Source of the DNA: CAWBYL01 sp963793025
Lineage (GTDB): Bacteria; Actinomycetota; Acidimicrobiia; Acidimicrobiales; Acidimicrobilacustridaceae
Direction of reading: 5' to 3'
Assembly: GCA_963793025.1 (NCBI GenBank)
Contig: CAWBYL010000002.1
Span: 62,001 to 126,000 of the forward strand
Length of the DNA: 64,000 nucleotides
The notes beneath the pieces are model-generated. The model searched no databases. It was not told the DNA's origin and saw nothing but the letters and a program-made list of their open reading frames with translations. Positions within the stretch are counted from its first letter, which is position 1. Each line of letters begins with the position of its first letter. Positions 17,264 to 25,576 of this stretch are shown in pieces. The translations under genes and the position numbers were made by a program.

Positions 17264-17635
17264 ATGGCACCCGGTCCGGTCGAGTCGCTCAGCGCCGTCA
17301 CCCTCGCGACCCGTGACATGGCCGCATCATGCGCCTTCTACGCGGCCGTCGGGCTGGAGCTGGTCTACGGCGGTCCCGAGGCCGAGTTCACCAGCCTCCG
17401 GATCGGGACGACCAGCTTCTTGAACCTCCAACACGATGCCGGCTGGGTGCCGCCCGAGCCGGTGTGGGGCCGCTTCATCGTCTGGGTCGACGACGTCGAC
17501 TCGGCCCACGCCCGCCTTCGTGCCGCCGGACACCGACCGTCGATGGAGCCGTCCGACGCGCCGTGGGGTGAGCGCTACTTCCATGCCCTCGACCCGTCCG
17601 GTCACGAGATCAGCATCGCCCGCCCTCTCGAGTGA
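17264..17635 (+). CDS. VOC/glyoxalase-family protein
   Basis: A 123-aa vicinal-oxygen-chelate protein with one beta-alpha-beta-beta-beta pair: SLSAVTLATRDMAASCAFYA at the N-terminus and the closing YFHALDPSGHEISIARP. Such proteins are metal-dependent isomerases or dioxygenases, or resistance proteins; the substrate cannot be assigned. The internal ATG at 17264 was preferred over 17150, since the family begins there and the upstream part reads as non-coding. Its stop overlaps the GTG start of the deaminase gene. Confidence 0.82.
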   Translation: MAPGPVESLSAVTLATRDMAASCAFYAAVGLELVYGGPEAEFTSLRIGTTSFLNLQHDAGWVPPEPVWGRFIVWVDDVDSAHARLRAAGHRPSMEPSDAPWGERYFHALDPSGHEISIARPLE

Positions 17636-18123
17636 CACCCTCCCCGAAACCCCGAGCGAACGGACACCCCCCGATGCCCGACGCCGACGTCTCCCTGGTC
17701 GCGGCGGCCGTCGCCCAGGCCCGCCTCAGCCACGACACGGGAGGCATGCCCATCGGGGCCGCCATCGCCGACCCCTCGGGCGCGGTGGTGAGCGAGGGCC
17801 ACAACCGCATGCTCTTCCCCAGTGGGGACATCGTGGCCCACGCCGAGCTGAACGCCATCCGCGACCTCGGCGTCGCCGACCTCGGTGGCCACACCCTGGC
17901 CACCACCATGCCCCCGTGCTGGATGTGCGGCGGCGCGGCCCGCCACTTCGGGTTGAGTCGACTGCTCGTGGTGCGCCAGCCCTGGAACAGCGGGGCGGCG
18001 TCGTGGCTGGACGAACACGGCGACATCGAGGTGGTGATGGTGGAGTCGCCCGAGGTGGTGGAGCTGTTCGAGTCGTGGCGGGCCGCCCACCCGGAGCGCT
18101 GGCCCAACCCCCGGGTGGAGTGA
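17632..18123 (+). CDS. Nucleoside/cytosine-type deaminase (CDA fold)
   Basis: A zinc-dependent deaminase of the tRNA-adenosine/guanine/cytosine deaminase superfamily. The motif HAELNAI (His zinc ligand, Glu proton shuttle) and PPCWMC (two cysteine ligands) are intact. The best match by eye is the nucleoside-deaminase group that acts on free bases such as cytosine or guanine. The GTG at 17632 overlaps the VOC stop (GTGA) and gives 163 aa; the ATG at 17674 gives 149 aa and is nearer to the usual N-terminus. Either start leaves the domain whole. Confidence 0.88.
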   Translation: MTPSPKPRANGHPPMPDADVSLVAAAVAQARLSHDTGGMPIGAAIADPSGAVVSEGHNRMLFPSGDIVAHAELNAIRDLGVADLGGHTLATTMPPCWMCGGAARHFGLSRLLVVRQPWNSGAASWLDEHGDIEVVMVESPEVVELFESWRAAHPERWPNPRVE

Positions 18124-18134
18124 CGGCCGGAGCA

Positions 18135-18150
18135 CCGGCCTCGGGGCCGG
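18135..18150. terminator. Hairpin between convergent deaminase and thiolase genes
   Basis: CCGGCC (18135-18140), a TCGG loop, and GGCCGG (18145-18150). It lies in the 33-bp gap between two convergent stop codons and could end both transcripts. The stem is short and there is no T-run. Confidence 0.35.
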
Positions 18151-18156
18151 CTGCGC

Positions 18157-19341
18157 TCAGTCGAGGCGTTCGTAGATGGTGGCGTTGGCCATGCCGCCCG
18201 CCTCGCACATGATCTGCAGGCCGTAGCGGCCGTCGCGCTGCTCGAGGGCGTTGACCAGCGTGGTGGCCAGTCGGGCTCCCGACGCACCGAGTGGGTGGCC
18301 GAGGGCGATGGCGCCGCCGTTCACGTTCACCCGGGCCAGGTCGGCCCCTGTCTCGCGGGCCCAGGCCAGCACGACCGAGGCGAAGGCCTCGTTGACCTCG
18401 AACAGGTCGATGTCGGAGAGTCGGAGCCCGGCCTTGGCCAGCACCTTGGCCGTCACCGGGATGACGGCGGTGAGCATGAACAGCGGGTCGTCGGCCTCGA
18501 CGGCGGTGGCGAGGATCCGGGCCCGGGGCCGGAGGCCGAGCTCCTGGGCGCGCGAGCGGCTGGCGATGAGCAACGCCGAGGCGCCGTCGGTGAGCTGCGA
18601 CGACGTGCCGGCGGTGACCGACCACTCGATCTGGGGGAAGCGGTGCTCCATCGTCTCGTCGACGAACGCCGGGCGGAGCGAGGCCAGGGCCTCGAGGGAG
18701 CTCGAACGGATGCCTTCGTCGGCGACGACCCGTCCACCGTCACCGTCCGCGACCGGGACGATCTCGGTGGCGAACGCTCCCCAGTTGGCGGCCCCGGCGG
18801 CCAATTCCTGGGAGCGCAGCCCGAAGTCGTCCATCTCCTGGCGGGAGACGCCCCACTTGGCGGCGATGAGCTCGGCGGCCACGCCCTGGGACACCAATCC
18901 CTCCGGGTAGCGCGCCTCGAACCGTCGGCCGTGGATGTCCCACACGCCGGCGGCCGACGAGCCCATCGGGACCCGGCTCATGGACTCCACCCCGGCGGCC
19001 ACGACGAGATCCTGGTCGCCGGCGCGAACGGCCTGGGCGGCGAAGGTGATCGCCTGTTGCGAGGAGCCGCACTGCCGGTCGACGGTGGTGGCCGGCACCC
19101 GCTCGGGGTAGCCGGCGGCCAGGGCGCCGCGCCGGGCGACGTTCAGGCCCTGCTCGCCGACCTGGCTCACCGCTCCCACCACGACGTCGTCGAGCAGCGT
19201 GGGATCGATGCCCGTGCGTTCGACCAGGGCGGCGAGCGGAGTGGCGAGGAGGTCGACGGGGTGGACCCCGGCCAGCGTTCCGGTGGCCCGACCCTTGCCC
19301 AGGGGCGTGCGCACCGCGTCGATGATCACCGCGTCGTCCAT
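18157..19341 (-). CDS. Acetyl-CoA C-acyltransferase (thiolase)
   Basis: A 394-aa thiolase with all active-site parts: nucleophile Cys91 in VDRQCGSSQQ, the HPLGASGAR histidine loop, and the second cysteine in MCEAGGMANATIYE near the C-terminus. It would cleave 3-ketoacyl-CoA with CoA or make acetoacetyl-CoA. Length and the NEAFA box (FEVNEAFASV) fit the FadA/AtoB group. A strong ribosome-binding site (GGGAGGAA) precedes the ATG at 19341. An inverted repeat 43-59 bp upstream may be a regulator binding site. No acyl-CoA dehydrogenase or hydratase is adjacent. Confidence 0.92.
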   Translation of the reverse strand: MDDAVIIDAVRTPLGKGRATGTLAGVHPVDLLATPLAALVERTGIDPTLLDDVVVGAVSQVGEQGLNVARRGALAAGYPERVPATTVDRQCGSSQQAITFAAQAVRAGDQDLVVAAGVESMSRVPMGSSAAGVWDIHGRRFEARYPEGLVSQGVAAELIAAKWGVSRQEMDDFGLRSQELAAGAANWGAFATEIVPVADGDGGRVVADEGIRSSSLEALASLRPAFVDETMEHRFPQIEWSVTAGTSSQLTDGASALLIASRSRAQELGLRPRARILATAVEADDPLFMLTAVIPVTAKVLAKAGLRLSDIDLFEVNEAFASVVLAWARETGADLARVNVNGGAIALGHPLGASGARLATTLVNALEQRDGRYGLQIMCEAGGMANATIYERLD

Positions 19342-19383
19342 GGTTCCTCCCGAAGGTCCCGCCGCCCGGCGGGTCGATGAGTG

Positions 19384-19400
19384 AGTTCTCTGACAGAACT
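19384..19400. promoter_or_regulatory. Inverted repeat upstream of thiolase, candidate operator
   Basis: AGTTCT (19384-19389), five bases, AGAACT (19395-19400): a 6-bp perfect dyad in an AT-richer patch 43-59 bp upstream of the thiolase start. The size and position suit a TetR-type repressor of fatty-acid degradation genes; no cognate regulator is adjacent. Confidence 0.35.
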
Positions 19401-19521
19401 GAATCTACGGACCAGAGTGCTGTCAAGCAACCCACTCATCGGTCACACCTCGACCCGGTAGCTCAGGCGGCTTCAGGCGCCGCCCGGAATTCGCCGCCGG
19501 GGGCGCGACGTTGACGAGGCC

Positions 19522-19947
19522 ATGGACCTCGACACCGCCATGGCCTTCGTCCGCTCCCACCGCAACGGGATCCTGGTGACCCTGAAGAGCGACGGTCGCC
19601 CGCAGAGCTCGAACATCGTGTACACGGTCACCGATGACGGAACCGTCAAGGTCTCCCTCACCGCCGGGCGGGCCAAGACGGCGAACATGCGCCGGGATCC
19701 CAGGGTGTCGCTCCACGTCAACGCCGACGACTTCTGGTCCTACGCAGTGGTCGAGGCCGACGCCGACCTGAGTGCCGTGGCCTCGGCCCCCGACGACGCC
19801 GCGGTCGAGGAGCTCATCGAGGTCTACCGGGCCGTCGCCGGTGAGCACCCGAACTGGGACGAGTACCGGGCGAGCATGGTGGCCGACGGGCGTCAGGTCC
19901 TGCGGATGCGCCCCCGGTACGCCTACGGGATGGTCCGCTCCGCCTGA
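19522..19947 (+). CDS. PPOX-class F420-dependent oxidoreductase
   Basis: A 141-aa split-beta-barrel protein of the pyridoxamine-phosphate-oxidase-like superfamily. The opening AMAFVRSHRNGILVTLKSDG, SSNIVYTV and the AKTANMRRDPRVSLHV segment match actinobacterial enzymes that use the deazaflavin F420 rather than FMN. The reductant would serve an unknown reduction in the cytoplasm. It precedes a clear hairpin (19971-19997) shared with the convergent secreted-protein gene. Other F420-type proteins occur in the window (21169-22104, 42111-42632). Confidence 0.87.
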   Translation: MDLDTAMAFVRSHRNGILVTLKSDGRPQSSNIVYTVTDDGTVKVSLTAGRAKTANMRRDPRVSLHVNADDFWSYAVVEADADLSAVASAPDDAAVEELIEVYRAVAGEHPNWDEYRASMVADGRQVLRMRPRYAYGMVRSA

Positions 19948-19970
19948 CCGGCTCCGGGCCGGGACGCGAA

Positions 19971-19997
19971 CGTGGCGCCCGCTTGAGGGGCGCCACG
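19971..19997. terminator. Bidirectional hairpin terminator
   Basis: CGTGGCGCCC (19971-19980) pairs perfectly with GGGCGCCACG (19988-19997) around a 7-base loop. It sits between the convergent PPOX and secreted-protein genes. It lacks a T-tail, as is common in high-GC actinobacteria. Confidence 0.65.
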
Positions 19998-20022
19998 ATC
20001 GTCGAGCAGTGTCGGATGGGTG

Positions 20023-21036
20023 TCAGCCGGTGAAGGTGGGAGCGACCTCGACCTCGGTGGCGGCCACGGCCGGGCCGGGCTCCGTCGTCGGCGTCGTGGG
20101 CGGTGTCGGAGCGCTGGCCGGGACGACGCCGAGGGCCAGGACGTCGGCGGTGGGATCGCTCAACAGCGCCGTCTCGGTGAAGCTGCCGGTGGAGAAGTCC
20201 ACCGTTCCGACGCTGGCGTCGACGGCCGCCGTGCTCTTCAGGTTGTCCGTCTGGGCGGCGGTGGTCGCGTAGAGGGTGCTGCCGGTGCTCTGGCAGTCGT
20301 ACCCCGTCGGGAAGAAGTCGGCGTCGGCGGCGTCGGTGACCGCTCCGGTCGTGCTGCTCTCGGTCACCCAGACGAGGCTCTCGTCACCGAAGTACGTCGA
20401 CCGCAGGCCCGAGGCACAGGCGGTCAGCGCGTAGAACTCGGTCTCGAACAGGCCAGTGGTGCCGATGAGGGTGGCTGCCCCGGTGGTGGGATTCACCGTG
20501 AACAGGCACACCGAGTCGCCCTCGTAGAGCGGTCCGAGCGAGGTCGGGGGGGTGGTGCCGGTGTCGCACCCCGGGATCTGCGACGCGATCTGGGCGTAGA
20601 CCGTGCCGTCGGCGGCGACGGCGATGCCACCGTTGGCGATGAAGGCGTCGCCGCCGGTGTCGATCGGCATCGTCGACGGGGTGCCGTCGGCGGCGTAGGT
20701 GACCAGGCTGGGCCCGTTGATGGCCGACGGGGCGAAGTCCTGGCTGCCGATGTCGAGGACGAAGTCGTCGGTGATGCCGTACACGGTGCCCGACGGGGCG
20801 ACGGCGATGTCGGTGGCGCAGGCCTCGGGGCTGGCCACTGCGGGAAGGTCGGTGAGGGCACCGGTGTCCAGGTCGATCTGCTGGAGCTCACACCCTCCGC
20901 CGTCGTCCGCCGTCACGACATAGCCCGTGGGCGTCTCGCCGGCGGCTGACGCGCCCGACGTGGTGGACACGGCCGGCACCAGGACGGCCAGAGCCGTGGC
21001 GCTGAACAGGGCCAGTGCCCTGCTGAATCGCTTCAT
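20023..21036 (-). CDS. Secreted protein of unknown function (beta-propeller-like repeats)
   Basis: A 337-aa exported protein. A clear Sec signal peptide (MKRFSRALALFSATALAVLV, cleavage expected after ASA near residue 31) leads into a mature part with recurring short strands such as DIAVAPSGTVYGI, GGIAVAADGTVYAQI and STLYATTAA. This spacing recalls WD40/NHL-like beta-propeller blades, which I infer without family assignment. It ends in a Pro/Thr-rich tail (PTPPTTPTTEPGP) but has no LPxTG sorting signal and no C-terminal membrane helix, so it is probably released. AAGGGGAA eight bases before the ATG supports the start. Confidence 0.75.
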   Translation of the reverse strand: MKRFSRALALFSATALAVLVPAVSTTSGASAAGETPTGYVVTADDGGGCELQQIDLDTGALTDLPAVASPEACATDIAVAPSGTVYGITDDFVLDIGSQDFAPSAINGPSLVTYAADGTPSTMPIDTGGDAFIANGGIAVAADGTVYAQIASQIPGCDTGTTPPTSLGPLYEGDSVCLFTVNPTTGAATLIGTTGLFETEFYALTACASGLRSTYFGDESLVWVTESSTTGAVTDAADADFFPTGYDCQSTGSTLYATTAAQTDNLKSTAAVDASVGTVDFSTGSFTETALLSDPTADVLALGVVPASAPTPPTTPTTEPGPAVAATEVEVAPTFTG

Positions 21037-21168
21037 GATGTGGTTCCCCTTGAATCCCGCGGTTCCGCTGCTGACCGGGCCACGGTAGTGGCTGGTCGAC
21101 CCGCGGGCGGGTTTCCGTCGGGGCGGGGGCCAGGGCGGGGTGCGGTCCGGTCGTGGCAGAGTGGCCCC

Positions 21169-22104
21169 ATGAGCACGACGAAGCCCCAGGTCTCCATCCA
21201 GATCCCCACCTTCCGGCAGGACGATCCGGGGAGCTGGCAGTACCTCCTCGATCGTGCTCGGGCGGCCGACGCCGCCGGAATCGATCGCATGGTCGTCTCC
21301 GACCACGTCGTCTACGGCGAGAACCTGGATGCCTACGGCAACCCGAAGACCGGCGGATCGGCCGGGGGCAAGCAGCCCACCGACGCCGACGGGCAGTGGC
21401 TGGAGCCGCTCACCTTCCTCACCGCCGTCGGCGCCCTCACCACCAACATGCGCCTGGGCACCAACATCCTCCTCGCCGCCTTGCGGCGGCCCGTGGTGTT
21501 GGCCAAGACCCTCGCCACCATGGACGTGCTCACCGACGGGCGCATCGACATGGGGGTCGGCGTGGGCTGGCAGCGCGAGGAGTACGAGGCCGCTGGTCTC
21601 GACTTCGACGGTCGCGGCCGGCTCCTCGACCACAGCATCGAGGTGTGCCAGCTGCTGTGGACCGAGACCGTGGCCGACTACGACTCGCCCGAGCTGCACT
21701 TCGAGCGCATCCACCAGATGCCCAAGCCCCGTCAGGAGGGCGGCATCCCCGTCTGGGTGAGCGGAACGGTGAACGCCCGCTCGGCCCGCCGGCTGGCCAG
21801 GTACGGCTCGGGCTGGATCCCGTGGGGTGGCGATGCCGGAGACCTCGTGAGCTCCATCCCCAAGATGCGGGCCGCGGTCGAGGCCGAGGGGGGCGACCCG
21901 TCCTTCGCCGTCACCGGCAACGCCGCGCCGGTGCGCGACGTCGAGGGCGCCATCGACCTGCCCGCCACCTTCGCCGGGGCGGCGCCGCTCATCGAGGCCG
22001 GGGTGACCGACCTGCGCATCACCCTCCCGGCCGTCGACGGCTACGAGGACTCACTGGCCGTCTACCAGGGCGTCGTCAAGGCCTTCCGCTCCGCCCTCCA
22101 CTAG
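21169..22104 (+). CDS. LLM-class F420-dependent oxidoreductase
   Basis: A 311-aa luciferase-like monooxygenase-fold enzyme, TIM barrel, likely F420-dependent. Family segments include VSIQIPTFRQDDP, DRMVVSDHVVYGENL, TNMRLGTNILLA and DMGVGVGWQREEYEAAG. The reaction would be hydride transfer from F420H2 to an unknown substrate. The ATG at 21169 is where homology begins; the open frame reaching back to 21040 crosses the promoter region of the divergent secreted-protein gene. Confidence 0.9.
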   Translation: MSTTKPQVSIQIPTFRQDDPGSWQYLLDRARAADAAGIDRMVVSDHVVYGENLDAYGNPKTGGSAGGKQPTDADGQWLEPLTFLTAVGALTTNMRLGTNILLAALRRPVVLAKTLATMDVLTDGRIDMGVGVGWQREEYEAAGLDFDGRGRLLDHSIEVCQLLWTETVADYDSPELHFERIHQMPKPRQEGGIPVWVSGTVNARSARRLARYGSGWIPWGGDAGDLVSSIPKMRAAVEAEGGDPSFAVTGNAAPVRDVEGAIDLPATFAGAAPLIEAGVTDLRITLPAVDGYEDSLAVYQGVVKAFRSALH

Positions 22105-22108
22105 GCGT

Positions 22109-22131
22109 CCCCGGTCGTCCGGGTTCCGGGG
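22109..22131. terminator. Weak hairpin between convergent LLM and amidohydrolase genes
   Basis: CCCCGG (22109-22114) can pair with CCGGGG (22126-22131) in the 27-bp gap between the two stop codons. The stem is only six pairs. Confidence 0.3.
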
Positions 22132-22950
22132 TCACGGCCACCACAGGCGGAGGGCGGTTCCTCCGAGGAGGGCGTCGCGGGCGCCGGCGTCGAGGTTCCG
22201 GGCGGCGTGGCGGGCCAGGGTCAGCTTGTCGCCGTAGGGGCGGCGTTGGTCTTGGGGGTGGTCCGACCCCCAGCACAGACGCTCGGCGTCGAACGCCTCC
22301 AGCAACCGCTCCAGCCAGGGTGCCGGGTCGCCCTCGTCGCGGTCAGCCGCCTCCAACACGTACGACGAGACCTTCAGGTGGACCTCGGGCAGGTCGGCCA
22401 GCCGCATGAGCTCGCGGCCGCCGTCGCCCATGTCGGGGAAGGCGCAGTGATCGAGGGCAACCACCACGTTGGGGCACTTCTCCACCAGGGCCCGCAGCGC
22501 GGGAAGGTGGCGGGAGAAGAGGGTGGGGATCACCACGAGGCCGATCGACGCCGCCGCCTCCCACAGATCGAGGCCCCGACCATCGGTGAGCCAGTCGGGC
22601 TCGTCGGCCCCGACGCCGAAGGCCCGTACGCCGGCGATCGGGGTGGAGGCGGCCAGCTCCAGCAGGGCGGCGCCGGGTTCGTCGACGTCCGGACCGAGGT
22701 CGAGAGAGGCGACCAGGGCCAGACGGGAGGGGTGGTCGGCCACTGCGGCCGCCGCGCACCGACAGTCGTGGCCGTAGGCCCCGACGGCCTGCACGACGAC
22801 GGCGCGCTCGACGTCGGCCGCGGCCATCTCGGCGAGGAGCGTGTCCACCGACCCGCCGGCGCGCCACCAGTCGCTGGCCACCCCGGTGGGGTGGGTGGGG
22901 AAGCGGGGGTCGTCCCCGCAGGCCACGTGGGTGTGGCTGTCGACGATCAC
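22132..22950 (-). CDS. Amidohydrolase 2 family protein (metal-dependent TIM barrel)
   Basis: A 272-aa amidohydrolase-related hydrolase or decarboxylase. It keeps the N-terminal metal motif DSHTH, HCAFPDMGDGG, and the C-terminal GSDHPQDQRRP, where the aspartate completes the metal site. It resembles the 2-pyrone-4,6-dicarboxylate lactonase/ACMSD group. The GTG at 22950 (GTG ATC GTC GAC AGC CAC) starts the protein at its canonical beginning; the open frame extends further upstream without family similarity. It is divergent from the TIM-barrel gene of the UGSC operon. Confidence 0.85.
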   Translation of the reverse strand: MIVDSHTHVACGDDPRFPTHPTGVASDWWRAGGSVDTLLAEMAAADVERAVVVQAVGAYGHDCRCAAAAVADHPSRLALVASLDLGPDVDEPGAALLELAASTPIAGVRAFGVGADEPDWLTDGRGLDLWEAAASIGLVVIPTLFSRHLPALRALVEKCPNVVVALDHCAFPDMGDGGRELMRLADLPEVHLKVSSYVLEAADRDEGDPAPWLERLLEAFDAERLCWGSDHPQDQRRPYGDKLTLARHAARNLDAGARDALLGGTALRLWWP

Positions 22951-23037
22951 CCGACCATCGTCGCGCCGGATGCGCTTCTTCTGCCCGGATCGCCATGGCG
23001 TGCGCTCGCGACAGAGTCTGATCACATCAGGCTTCAG

Positions 23038-23043
23038 TATGAT
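23038..23043 (+). promoter_or_regulatory. Candidate -10 box for the UGSC operon
   Basis: TATGAT lies in the AT-richest patch of the intergenic region, 44 bases before the ATG at 23088. No convincing -35 hexamer is found at 16-18 bp, so the promoter assignment is tentative. Confidence 0.3.
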
Positions 23044-23087
23044 ACGCTTGCGGTGTCGGTACGAGACGAGGACGGCCGGGGGGCACC

Positions 23088-23927
23088 ATGACGAACCTGT
23101 TGGACGAGATCGGACTGTGTCCGGCGACGCTGTTGGCTGACCCGATGCAGTGCGACCGGGCCACGTTCGAACAACTGCTCGACGCCACCGCGGCGGCCGG
23201 CGACCGCACGATCTCGCTGTGGGCGCTGCACACCGCCGGCATGGAGGCATCCGAGGTCCAGGAGTTGCTCGGCGCTCGTGACCTGCGCGTCGGCGCCGTG
23301 GAGGCCGCCTTCAGCTGGGCCCACGGAGTCGACGACGCCATGCGCGCCGAGGCCGACGCGCTGATCGGGCTGGCCGGCGCGGTGGGCGCCGACGTGGTCA
23401 TGGCCGTCGTCCTGGAGCCCACCATCGACGCCGGACCGGCGGCCGAGGGGCTGGCCGAGCTCGGTCGACGGGCCGAAGCCGCCGGGATCCGCGTGGCGGT
23501 GGAGTTCCTGCCCTGGACCGGGATCCCCAGCCTGGCCGTGGCCGACGAGCTGGTCGTGGCCGTCGGCAACCCTGCTGTGGGCATCCTCATCGACTGCTGG
23601 CACTGGCAGCGCCAGCCCGGAGGCCCCGATCTCGAACGCCTGCTCTCGCTCCCCGGTGAGCGCATCCCCTACCTCCAGCTCTGCGACGCCGCCCCCGTCC
23701 CGGAGGCCGACGTCTACGCCGAGACCATGGCCCGGCGGAAGGTGCCGGGTGAGGGCGCCGTCGACCTCCACGCCCTGTTCGGTGCGCTGGACCAGATCGG
23801 CGCCCGGCCGTTCGTGGCCTCGGAGATCTTCTCGGCCGAGATCGCCGCCCTCGGTCCCGAGGGCGCCGCCCGCCGCATCCACGAGGCCTGCGCAACCGCG
23901 GCGGACCGTTACCGGAGGAACCCGTGA
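23088..23927 (+). CDS. Sugar-phosphate isomerase/epimerase-like TIM barrel
   Basis: A 279-aa xylose-isomerase-like TIM-barrel protein (AP_endonuc_2 superfamily). Visible metal-site candidates are AVEFLPWTGIP near residue 139, IDCWHWQRQPGG near 166 and the closing ASEIFS. The real reaction may be isomerisation, dehydration or epimerisation of a small polyol or keto-acid. It is the first gene of an operon of overlapping genes: its last four bases overlap the start of the UGSC-partner gene. Confidence 0.85.
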   Translation: MTNLLDEIGLCPATLLADPMQCDRATFEQLLDATAAAGDRTISLWALHTAGMEASEVQELLGARDLRVGAVEAAFSWAHGVDDAMRAEADALIGLAGAVGADVVMAVVLEPTIDAGPAAEGLAELGRRAEAAGIRVAVEFLPWTGIPSLAVADELVVAVGNPAVGILIDCWHWQRQPGGPDLERLLSLPGERIPYLQLCDAAPVPEADVYAETMARRKVPGEGAVDLHALFGALDQIGARPFVASEIFSAEIAALGPEGAARRIHEACATAADRYRRNP

Positions 23928-24995
23928 CCATCGACGTACCCCAGTCGCCGTCGACCTACGAGCCCCAGCTCGTCGAGATCGCGGCCGACTCGCCCGAGGC
24001 CATGTTCGACCTGCTGGAGGCGCGAGGACTGGGCGACGGGCTCCCCATCGTCCCGCCCACCACCGAGCGGGTGGAGGCCATGCTCGTCCACGCCAGCGGC
24101 GACCCGGACGAGGTCCTCTTCACCCTCCAACCCCGTTCCGGGGTCGTCACCCGACGGGTCGTGGCCGTCAACGCGGTCATGGCCGGTTGTCCGCCGGAGA
24201 CCTTCCCGGTCGTGCTCAGCGCCCTTCGGGCCCTGGCCCGACCCGAGGCCAACCTGCGGGGGGTGAACGCCACGACCCACCTGGTCGCGCCGATGGTGAT
24301 CGTCCACGGTGAGATCGCGACCCGAGCCGGCTTCGCCAGCGGCGTCGGCGCCTTCGGGCCCGGCAACCGGGCGAACGCCACGGTGGGGCGGGCGGTGCGG
24401 CTGATGATGCTCCACGTCGCCGGCGCCCTCCCCGGCTCGGGCGATGCCGCCACCCACGGCCAACCGGCCAAGTACACGTTCTGCGCCGCGGAGAACCTCG
24501 AGGCCACGCCGTGGGAGAGCTACCCCCTCAGCCGCGGGTGTCGACGCGCCCAGCGCCGTCACCGTCCACTGCGGCGAGGGTCCCCACAACGTGCACGACG
24601 CCGAGGCGGCCGGCGATCCCGCTCTGATCATGGACAAGATCGCGTCAGCCATGACCTCCCTCGGTCAGAACAACGCGCCGATCAGCCAGGCCGAGTACTT
24701 CATCGTGCTCGGCCCCGAGCACGCCGCCAGCCTGGCCGTCACCGGCCTCACCCGCTCCGACGTCTCCTCGTACCTGTTCGACCGGGCCCGCCTCCCGGCG
24801 TCGCTGTTCCGACGCCACTTCCAGGAGCTGGCCTGGGCCCGGTGGATGAAGGCGGTCGACGACGACCACCTCCTCCCGATGACCGGCGACGCCGACAACA
24901 TCAAGGTGCTGGTGGTCGGCGGACCGGGCAAGCACTCCCTCGTCGTGCCCTCGTGGGGCATGACCCGCAGCGTCACGCTCCCCGTCGAAGGATGA
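23924..24995 (+). CDS. UGSC-associated conserved protein, interrupted by one frameshift
   Basis: A conserved protein of unknown function, about 356 aa after correction, found next to UGSC-family proteins. The first frame carries ARGLGDGLPIVPPTTERVEA near residue 31 and a region with NAVMAGCPPETFPVV, GVNATTHLV and FGPGNRANATVGRAVRL. The frame breaks at GGG 24536-24538: dropping one G joins YPLSRG to VDAPSAVTVHCGEGPHNVHD and continues to LPVEG with TGA at 24993-24995. No known cofactor motif is visible; the recurring Cys, His and Asn residues could bind metal or substrate. Start overlaps the isomerase gene (ATGA), and the end overlaps the UGSC gene the same way. Confidence 0.75.
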
Positions 24996-25570
24996 CCGCC
25001 ATGACCGAATCCACCGTCGCCGCTCCGACTCTCGTGTACCTGCCCGACTCCGAACCGGGCCCGCTCACCGCCGGCCTGGCTCCGTCGCCCGCCTCGCTCG
25101 CCGGGCTGCGCATCGGCGTCCTCGACAACGGCAAGCCCAACGCCGTCGAGGTCATGACCCGCGCCGCCGAGACGCTCGCGGCCCGCACCGGGGCGACGGT
25201 GTCGATCGTGGCCAAGAAGGGTCCCCTCGGGTTGTCGGCCAACGCCGCCATCCCCTGCGACGCCGACCAGTTCGACCTGGTGGTGGCCGAGTCCGACGTC
25301 GTCATCACCGGCGCCGCCGACTGCGGCAGCTGCACCGCCTACAGCGTCTCGGACGCCATCGAGCTGGAGAAGGCGGGCCGACCCACCGTGGTGGCCACCA
25401 CCACCCAGTTCGAGCCGGTGGCCCGCACGCTGTCGTCCAGCTTCGGGGCCCCGGACACCCGACTGTTGGTCCTGCCCCATCCCATCGGCGGCACCGACCG
25501 GGCCACGCTCGACGGCTGGGCCGACGCCGCCGCCGACCGGCTGATCGCACTGTTCACCGGACGGGCCTGA
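24992..25570 (+). CDS. UGSC-family protein, cysteine form
   Basis: A 192-aa member of the UGSC family, named for a selenocysteine-glycine-serine-cysteine motif. Here the motif reads AADCGSCTAY with Cys111 and Cys114; codon TGC is used, not TGA, so this is the non-seleno form. Other family signs are IGVLDNGKPNAVEVMTR near residue 41 and VVATTTQFEPVAR. The redox-like CxxC suggests thiol chemistry, but no reaction is established for the family. The ATG at 24992 overlaps the stop of its partner gene; a second ATG three codons later is also possible. Confidence 0.85.
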   Translation: MTAMTESTVAAPTLVYLPDSEPGPLTAGLAPSPASLAGLRIGVLDNGKPNAVEVMTRAAETLAARTGATVSIVAKKGPLGLSANAAIPCDADQFDLVVAESDVVITGAADCGSCTAYSVSDAIELEKAGRPTVVATTTQFEPVARTLSSSFGAPDTRLLVLPHPIGGTDRATLDGWADAAADRLIALFTGRA

Positions 25571-25576
25571 GCGCCG

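Noticed and set aside
20023..21036. Cell-wall-anchored (sortase) protein
   Set aside because: The C-terminus ends in PTFTG without LPxTG, a hydrophobic segment or a basic tail.
24992..25570. Selenoprotein
   Set aside because: The codon at the motif is TGC, not TGA, and no SECIS-like need arises.
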